Part shown: piece by piece, positions 56,345 through 64,000 of the stretch | Layout of the letters: every line of letters starts with the position of its first letter | How positions within the stretch are numbered: position 1 is the first letter of the stretch | Assembly: GCA_036346255.1 (NCBI GenBank) | Contig: CM070633.1 | Span: 4,526,001-4,590,000, forward strand | Source: Ampelocalamus luodianensis | Taxonomy: Eukaryota > Streptophyta > Magnoliopsida > Poales > Poaceae | Length of the DNA: 64,000 nt | Direction of reading: 5' to 3' | The notes under the pieces: generated by a model | Seen by the model: the letters and a program-made list of their open reading frames with translations, nothing else | Told to the model about the DNA's origin: nothing | Databases searched by the model: none | Translations under genes and position numbers: made by a program

Positions 56345-58041
56345 GATTCCATCCCGATCGAATCCCACTTCCATTCTGGTATCGGCAAGGGCTGAAGCAG
56401 TCCCGCAGGACGCTGATGTTCGGCCTTCACGCGACAGCATACGTCGCACTCGGCGACGAATCGCGCAATCTCTCTCTTCATTCGGGTCCACCAAAACCTC
56501 TGCCGGAGATCCTGATACATCTTGGTGGCCCCGGGGTGAATAGAAAGGTGAGAGTCATGGGCTTCGTGGAGAATCGCATCCCGTAATTCCCTGACCCTAG
56601 GGACTACAAGACGCTGTCCAAACCTCACAATACCAAGGTCATCTACCGAGAATGCCGTGGTTGTTCCGCTCCGGACATTCTCCTTAATATGGCCCACTCC
56701 AGCATCTGTCTGCTGGGCGGCCTTGATTTGATCTACCAGGGTTGGTTGAACAACTAAGGCAGCAAGAGAACCCTGATCGACCAAACCTAGGTTGAGGCGC
56801 TGAAATGCCTCAAAAAGGGTGGGCTGATGTTGCTGGAGCAACAATGCATTGCAATATGCTTTACGACTAAGCGCATCAGCAACGACATTAGCCTTGCCCG
56901 GATGGTAGTGAATACCCATGTCATAGTCCTTGATCAGCTCCAACCACCTCCTCTGCCTGAGGTTCAGATCCGGTTGGGTGAACAAGTACTTGAGGCTCCG
57001 GTGATCAGAATAGACCTCGCAACGGTTACCGATAAGGTAATGTCGCCAGATCTTAAGCGCATGAATCACAGCCGCAAGCTCTAAGTCATGGGTAGGGTAG
57101 TTAAGTTCATGGGTTCTCAGTTGCCTCGATGCATAGGCCACTACCTTGCCTTCTTGCATAAGGACACAACCGAGACCCCGAAGGGAAGCATCGCAGTAGA
57201 TATCGAAACTGCGATGGATATCAGGAAGAACGAGAACAGGCGCTGTGGTTAAACGCTTCTTGAGTACTCGAAAACTTTCCTCACAAGCATCACACCACAA
57301 GAACTTCTTGTCCTTCTTGAGCAGCTCCGTCATTGGCTTCGCGATTTTGGAGAAGTTCTCGATAAAGCGGCGATAATATCCCGCTAAACCCAGAAAACTC
57401 CGCACCTCGGTCACCGAACGGGGCTGACTCCAGGAAAGTACATCGCTGACTTTGCTAGGGTCAACGGCTACGCCCCCTGCTGAAAGAACGTGGCCAAGGA
57501 ATGCCACTTCCTTCAACCAGAACTCGCACTTGCTAAACTTCGCGTATAGCTGGTGCTCACGAAGCTTGCCTAACACAAGCTTCAGATGCTCGGCGTGTTC
57601 TTCATCATCCTTAGAGTAGATAAGGATATCATCGATGAAGACCACCACGAACTTATCCAAATAATCCATAAAGACCGAGTTCATAAGGTTCATGAACAAG
57701 GCTGGAGCATTGGTTAAGCCGAAAGACATGACGGTATACTCGCATGCATCGTAACGAGTAGAGAACGCCGCTTTGGAATATCCTCGGCCGGATACGAACC
57801 TCGTGATAACCAACTCTTAGATCAATCTTGAGAAGACCTCGTGTCTCGCCAATTGATCAAAAAGATCGCCGATCCGAGGCAAGGGATACTTGTTCTTTAT
57901 CGCCACTTCATTAAGTGGACGATAATCAACACACATCCGTAGGGTATTATCCTTCTTCTTTACGAAGATGGTCGGGCAACCCCACTGAGACGAACTAGGC
58001 CGAATGAAACCCTTCGCTGTGTCTTCAAGTTGCTTCTTCAC
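56345..58041 (-). pseudogene. Chromovirus RT, RNase H and integrase start
   Basis: From 58041 downward: GFIRPSSSQWGCPTIFVKKK and the RT fingers (58041-57817). A one-base loss near 57815 is followed by a 490-codon open frame: YTVMSFGLTNAPALFMNLMN, FVVVFIDDILIYSK (catalytic Asp pair), FLGLAGYYRRFIENFSKIAK, RNase H (SFDIYCDASLRGLGCVLMQE, CEVYSDHRSLKYLF) and the integrase zinc region (HPGATKMYQDLRQRFWWTRM, CDVCCRVKAEHQRP), ending in IPEWKWDSIGM. The frame then continues by chance into LINE antisense. Only one indel interrupts RT, so this is a fairly recent copy. Confidence 0.9.
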
Positions 58042-58186
58042 CCACTAGTTCATCCGTGTTCATTCGGTAGGGACTTCTCAACCGGAGCGGTGCTAGGCAC
58101 CAACTCAATGACGAACTCTGTGGCTCGAACAGTGGCATTCCGCAACTCGCGGGAAGACATCCACAAAGTCGCAAACAATGTGGACT

Positions 58187-58760
58187 TCACGAATCTCCGA
58201 GATGGCTTCGCCTCGGTAGCAAGAGACGAGGTCCTTGTAGCTTTGGTGAGAATCCAACCTGCTCGCCGGACGGACTAGTGAGAAAGACCATCTTCCTAGC
58301 GCAGTCTATCTGGCCTAGATGCCGGGCTAACCAATCCATACCAAGGATCACATCTAAGCTAGCCGAGTTGAGGAGGATAAGATTCGCCCAGAATCTCACT
58401 CCCTTGATCTCGATGGGGACATCCCTACACTCTAATTCAGCTCTCAGCTCCGAACCAGGAGAGCGAATCAGAAGCGGGATAGACAATTGAGTAAACGAAA
58501 GACCACACAATGCAGCAAAAGATGCAGATATAAAAGAATGCGATGCTCCAGAATCGAATAAAACAGTAGCGGGGTAGGAGTTGACAGGAAGGGTACCCAA
58601 CACCACGTCGGGCGCCTCCTTAGCCTCCTCAGTGGTGACGAGGTTGACCCGGCCACTACCCACTCCACGGGCAGTAGGGGCAACCTTCTGGTCCTGGGAT
58701 GAACCAGCTCCATGCCCGCGTCCTCCATTAGGACGAGGGGCTGCTCCTCGCCCCGCCCCG
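58187..58760 (-). pseudogene. Chromovirus protease
   Basis: VLFDSGASHSFISASFAALC with the catalytic DSG and LDVILGMDWLARHLGQIDCA define the retropepsin, and SGRVNLVTTEEAKEAPDVVL precedes it as in the plus-strand element. The downstream linker to RT (58187-58050) is disrupted. Confidence 0.85.
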
Positions 58761-59672
58761 CCCTTTGGGACAGCTTGTTCGCGTAATGCCCTTAAGGCCA
58801 CACAGCGGTGACCTCGGCACTGGGTTGCGGAAGCCACCTGGGAGCCGCAGGGCACGTGGGCGATCCACGGCCGCGATTTAACGCCCCGAGATGCCACCGA
58901 CCTCACAAGTGGTGCCCGAGGTCGGGACACCGAGCGGTAGGGCGAGGGGCACCTGGCCGAGGCCGAGCCTCCCACTTGCGCTATGGACTCGCCAGCCCCT
59001 ACTAGAGTGCTCACCAACGATGGCCTTGTCCACCAAGGCCCGAAGTCCGGAAGTCGACGATGGAGAGCTTGTCCCAAGCTCCAAGGACAAGCCAACCTGA
59101 ACTTCTCTCGCTGGCCGCATCGGTGGCCACCTCCTCCGAGCATAACGAGCCAAATGGTTGAACTCGATAAATACCCCGAATCGTGCGACGCCCGCTGAGG
59201 GCCAAAACTCCCTCTTCTTGGCGTCATCACACCCGCGGGATGTGAGAGCGCGTGGCGAGCGGAACTCCTCCTGTGAGACTACATGGCCGGTGGCCGCGAT
59301 AGCCGTAAAACTCTCCCACCAAGAGAGCTGCCCTCCAATCGGTGGGAGGCGACATGCGTTTTTTCGCCTCGCATCGCTGCGCGATGCCGAAGCTTCGCCA
59401 ACTCGACGCAACCGGCCGCCGCCGTCGAGCGGTCCTCGCACTGAGAAGGTGGGGCTGAAAGCGAGGAACTCGATAGTCCCCACGCGGCCGGTGGCCACCC
59501 CACCTCCCGATCCGAAGCGCCGGCGCGAGGCGGTGTTCCGCGCACCGCCTCCGTGATCCGCGTCGATCCATGCGGTTGCGCCGATCCAAGCAACACTCGG
59601 CCATGGACTGAGGAGGAGGAAGCTCTCATCCGGGTCCACGGACTGAGATCTAGTAACACGACGGGGAGGCAT
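58761..59672 (-). pseudogene. Chromovirus gag, many indels
   Basis: ATG at 59672 (MPPRRVTRSQSVDPDE) is the usual gag start. Capsid pieces WWESFTAIAATGHVVSQEEF, FNHLARYARRRW and ALVDKAIVGEHSSRG are recognisable in one or other frame. The zinc-knuckle region near 58800 reads CRGHRC-like and lacks a clean CCHC. Frameshifts every 50-100 bases within GC-rich sequence stand out against the cleaner RT downstream. Confidence 0.8.
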
Positions 59673-60368
59673 CCTGTTTCATTTAAAATTTTATGTTAAC
59701 AATTAATACTTGAAAAGTAAAATTTAACAACAACAGGAGTAACGAAAGCAAAACCTTTAAAACAACTCTACAACGACGAGAAAGACCAAGGTTAAAAGCC
59801 AACTTCTCGATACGACCCACTCGTATTGAATGAACGAGTAATCGATCAGGAAGACAAGATCCCAACAGGAGGACCTAGACCGAACACTACCATTAAGCAA
59901 AATAAATCAACCGAGATAGTGTTAGATACTTAGCCAACTGTTATCACATCCTACCCTTTTATTCCCTTCAAATTTTAGTCGTTTTATTCTTTCATTCTCT
60001 ACCCTAATTAGAACCTCCGAGTCTGCTGTCCGGAAACTGACGCTCGCTGTCCAGATTTTGCATCCAAGCTCCTAGTCGTAACCAAACCATTCCAGAAGCT
60101 TCAAAACCTTGAACGGGCAGCTCACAATTCAATTTGCCAAACTCAGTGGTCCCAAAACCCAATTAACCGTTAACATTATCTTTGAAAAGAAGAGAGGGAA
60201 AACAATTTTTAAAACTCAAATTAGAGTAAGAGGAGAGAAGAAAGCTAAGGTAGGTAAGGAGTAAACTGAGAATCAACTTAGGTTTTCACAAAACCATTTG
60301 GTACTTCAAAATTAGGATTTCCCAAAATATCCTAAGAGACGACTAGCTCCGGTTACTACGGTCAGTAT
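59673..60368 (-). other. Chromovirus leader between primer site and gag
   Basis: AT-rich untranslated leader of about 0.7 kb. I see no counterpart of the extra frame that precedes gag in the plus-strand chromovirus. Confidence 0.5.
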
Positions 60369-60381
60369 GGCTCTGATACCA
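60369..60381 (-). other. Primer-binding site (initiator tRNA-Met type)
   Basis: The plus strand reads GGCTCTGATACCA, the reverse complement of TGGTATCAGAGCC, five bases from the LTR edge at 60387. A perfect match to the usual site. Confidence 0.9.
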
Positions 60382-60386
60382 AGCTT

Positions 60387-63300
60387 TGGGGACTCTGGAT
60401 TTATTTAACTCGTAATACTTTAGCAAGCATTACCAATTAAATAAAACTCCGCTCGAGACATGTATACTTCCTGTATGCAGATACATACCCGATACAAACA
60501 TAAGCATCAATTCCATTCATCACATAGAACCAAAACATTACAGACGGAGAAAAGACATACATTAATTAAACAGAGTCATTACAAAAGGGGGGCCTTTCAG
60601 CCAAATGACAATAAGCACAAAAGTAAATAAGCAGCGGAAACAAAAGCGCCATAAGATGGCTGAACCAAAGAGCCAACCGGTGTGCCTTTACCCACAAGGC
60701 AACCGACCGGACCGCTGGCTACTCGCTCTCCCAACCCAGCACATCTCGCGAAGTACCTTGGCTTATGAGCAACCTCCTCTGCAACAAAAGATTAGCATGC
60801 AAAGCATGTGAGTACATCAACTTGTACTCGCAAGGCTGACGTGTGAGATAACAGAACTATAATGTAGCTATATGCAGGCTGTTTAATTGGAGGCCATATG
60901 GTTTATTTAAGCATAAAGCAACATTTATTTGTAATAATGTAATACATTTAAAAGCAAGTTTATAATTCATTTTTTTAAGGGTTCAAAATAATCGCAAGGG
61001 ACCAAGTATACAATAAGTAAAAGAGCACCAACACCTAGAAGTGACTCACCCAAGTCACCACAACCATAGTATGAACTCCCCGTTCATACCACCCGTCAAG
61101 TTTTAAGTTTTTAAACAGGTTATAACACTAGCTCTTGAAAAGCTTACCCAAGCGCGTCCATAACCTAGGACGAGGCTATTCGAATAGATTTATCCCTGCA
61201 GGGTGGTACCACTTTACCCACACTTCGCATCGCTTTAAGCCACATGATTCAGCCCACTACCGTAGGTAGGCCGGCACGCTAAGTCCTACGAGACTTTTCC
61301 AATATTGTGTACTAGGCACGACCCGCTCGTATGGACCGAATCCATACGCTACGTTGCTCAAATAAAAAGACAATCGCCACAAAGGCCCGGCTTTTCGGAC
61401 AACCGCAACGCTCCCAAACAACAAAAACCACCTGCCACCCGCCCTAGCACACGCCAAAGTACTCAGTCAAGAGGGGTTCCATATGCCCCTAGTGTGGTTA
61501 GTACGCAAATAAATGCTCGAGTAACGGGACTCACAAGATGCTCGGTCCTTAATTGACACGGCACCAATCCGATCACACCCAAGAAAGAATCACACCAACA
61601 TACCAGTGTGCCCGCGTCGAAACCAATTTTTCATTTTTAGTTTTGTTTTTAAATTGATTTGCAAAATTAATCAGGGCACCAAACACCAAGTGTTGGATAA
61701 TAAGAGTAATAGTAGTTGTGTGATCCAGACCACCGACAGAGTCGATGATCGCCCAATACTACCGACACTAAGCATGGCTAAGCAATTTAACACGTGACTA
61801 CTAAGTGATGAGGGCTCCACCATGAACCCTAACCACAGCAAATAACCTAGGCTCATGGTAGTAGAGGAATACACATTTAGCTACAGGGGATGCAACTAAA
61901 GGATTTCTAACCACAATTTTAACACAAATGAGCAATGCATACATACAGTTGAAGCAAAGTATTAAACTTTGAAAATAATAGGATAAGGGGATATGATCAA
62001 ACTGCTTGCCTGGCTGCTGTTGCTCAAGAGGTTGCTCTGATGTGCTATCGGGCTCAACGGACTCTTCACACCTAATCGCATAAGCAAATACACGGCAAAA
62101 GGGCAATAAGGCAATAAACCCTAATCACAAAATTTGAGCAAAAAGCATCCAAAAGACACAAAAATTATACACAAGGTAAAATAGGAATATACCTAGGCAT
62201 AGAAACTGGAAAAACTCAATTTGGATTTTTGGAGCAAAAGATATTAAGGAAATAGCTATTTTCGGCCATTTTTATATTACTGTAGCAAAAATATTTTCCC
62301 TAATGATTTTGGAGCTGAAATTTTTATGGTAGCTATCTACTGGTATAGAGATAACCCATATAAAATTTCAGGTCATTTGGAGTTATATTGCAAACGTTAT
62401 GATTTTTATGATTTAAAAAGGGTTTTAAAACTAAATTTTAGTCCTTATGATTTTAACAACAGTAGAATTTATGAAACTAATTTTCCTAGCAATTAGACTA
62501 TCAGAGGAAACTACTCCCATTGGATTCATACAAAAATGAGCTATAGATAAAAAGATATGCATTTTACAAGTTTGTTAAAAGTTCTGAAAAACAGTATTAA
62601 GTTCACTTGTTTACTATTTTTGAAAATGGTTTTCCAGGTTTGATCATGGCCTGAAACTATTTTTATAATTAAGTTCAAGTTATATGGAAGTTAATAAAAT
62701 TGGAATCATCTAAGTTGGAGCTAAGACGACAAAGATATGAAAATGAGAAGGCACTAACATTTTTCTGTTTTGAGACTTGGCCAAAACCGAAAGTTTTCTA
62801 CTCATAACGACGTGGACGCATATGAGCCGTTGATTCTGAATCGGACGGCTCAGATCGTCCGGGGTTCAAACACAGGCGCGCGCGGGAGCGAGGACGCTGA
62901 CCGCTCATCTCGAGATGGACGGCCCGCAGAGAGCCACGTCGCCCCGACGCTGCTGCCGCTCGTCCGACAACAGAGCCGAGCAGAACTCGAGCTCGCCGGG
63001 CGTGTCGCCGGCGAGGGAGCTCAGTGTGAGGCCGGGAAGGAGCTAAAATGGATACCCGCGGCTATTCCGCACCTGCCGGCACCGGTGGCGAGGCAGGAGA
63101 CGGCCTGACGCGGCGGCGCGACGGCGAGGGACGGAGGGGTGTGCTACGGCCGAAACGAAAACAAAGAACCGGCCCAGCTACGCGCAAATGGACGAGTGCA
63201 CAAGCTACAACGAGGTCCTAAGGACTTAACGCGACCAGCCGGAGACCAAATGGTAGCCGGCGGCGAGCCGGAGGCTAACGACGGCGCGCGCGATCGAAAC

Positions 63301-64000
63301 AAGGAACTACGCCATGGTGCAAAGAAAAGCGAAAAGAGGAGGTGCTTAAGCTCACCCGGGCCTCGGGAAGACAAATGACGGGTCGATGATGCCGAGGAGG
63401 CTCGAGACGACCGGCGACGAAGATCGGCCGGGGGCGTAAGGGCTTCACCGCGAGGGGACAACTGGGCCAAACCAAGAAGACGGACATCAAGATAGCACCG
63501 TGAGGCCCAGAGGTGCTACCAGAGGAGGAATTGGGAAGGGTGAACTCACCGAGCCGGAGACGAAGAGGGCGGTTTCGCCGAAATTGGGGAAAACTTCACT
63601 CGCGTTCCACTCGATGTGACCTGAAATCGAAGCGGGGTTAGCGACCACCGAGGGGAGGCGAAGGTGTGGGAGCAAGAGATTGGGAAGGGGCCACTGGGTA
63701 CCGCTTCACCGAGGTCCCGAGCTCCAACAATGGCGCCGAAGGTGACGGAGGTGCTCGGGTTCGCCGAGCTCGAGAAGGTGAGGAGAAGGTGCGGGACGGT
63801 GAAAGGATGCTCGTGGAGGAAGGGAGCTTAAGTAGGCCCGAGGAGCAAGAAGAGCACCGCTGGCGCCTCGGGCTCCTCTCGCCGCTACGGTCGCCGTGAG
63901 CGACGGGAGCAGGTAGAAGGTGGACTTTCGGGGGCGGTGGAGTAACGGGCATTTAATGCACCCGCCCGTTGGCGTCGAGGGTGAGTGGACGCGACGCTAC
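60387..64000 (-). repeat. Chromovirus 5' LTR, running off the window
   Basis: The minus-strand LTR ends ...GAGTCCCCA at 60387 and extends at least 3.6 kb to the window edge. It contains CCCTGCAGGG (61194-61203) and CTATTCGAATAG (61176-61187). A GC-rich part (62810-64000) is probably the transcribed leader or promoter-proximal region, and its long frames are not genes. The U3 start is not in view. Confidence 0.8.

Larger units (their letters stand above)
56335..64000 (-). mobile_element. Truncated minus-strand Tekay-like chromovirus
   Basis: On the minus strand the order LTR (beyond 64000 to 60387), primer site (60381-60369), gag, protease, RT, RNase H and the start of integrase is clear. The element stops abruptly in the integrase at about 56335-56350, where LINE sequence begins; the rest of integrase, chromodomain and 3' LTR are absent. 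It is a close relative of the plus-strand chromovirus (shared CRVKAEHQRPAGLLQPLPIP and FVVVFIDDI segments) but with a different LTR. Confidence 0.9.

Noticed and set aside
56284..57813. A 509-codon apparently intact polyprotein
   Set aside because: It lacks the RT fingers and most of integrase and ends in antisense LINE sequence, so it is a truncated transposon frame.

Overview
The window is repeat-dominated nuclear DNA from a plant, most likely a grass. It has GC-rich CpG-heavy exons, Tekay-like chromovirus and Ty1/copia retrotransposons, a Mutator-like (MULE) transposon, a degraded LINE, and one intact multi-exon gene for an SPX-RING ubiquitin ligase of the NLA/BAH1-like family. I cannot name the species. 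Apart from that gene, nearly every long reading frame is a transposon remnant or an out-of-frame shadow.

Layout. 1-6900: putative intron and exon material of an unidentified minus-strand gene, interrupted by a 4.2-kb solo LTR (507-4680). 6888-14141: a 5'-truncated copia element whose 3' LTR holds a 2.2-kb solo LTR (11618-13776); a 114-bp direct repeat flanks the whole block. 14872-23208: an 8.3-kb MULE with about 125-bp terminal inverted repeats and a near-perfect 9-bp target duplication. It carries three plus-strand genes, all frame-broken: a MURA-like transposase, a plant-mobile-domain (PMD) protein and a GRF-like zinc-finger protein. 25392-46173: a three-level nest. An old copia (TSD aaaat) contains a younger chromovirus (29264-43280, TSD tccct), and that contains a solo LTR (34269-37251). 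46694-47321: a broken type III polyketide synthase exon. 47668-49290: two inverted-repeat elements that look like non-autonomous DNA transposons. 51505-54280: the NLA-like gene, six exons and 325 residues, with two upstream ORFs and one probable GC-AG intron. 54478-56340: a LINE 3' end next to a tiny earlier insertion at the same target. 56340-64000: a minus-strand chromovirus truncated in its integrase and fused to the LINE; its 5' LTR runs off the window.

How parts work together. The NLA-like protein is the only product likely to act for the host: an SPX sensor of inositol pyrophosphates joined to a RING domain that in known family members directs phosphate transporters to degradation. The MULE genes form one unit in the same orientation, each with its own apparent promoter. 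The nested retrotransposons record the order of insertion: copia, then chromovirus, then solo LTR. Four of the LTR families share a palindromic block (CTGCAGAG followed by CTATTCGAATAG) that looks like a common regulatory or structural module. Many single-base indels break the transposon frames but spare the NLA gene; they may be real decay or errors of long-read consensus.
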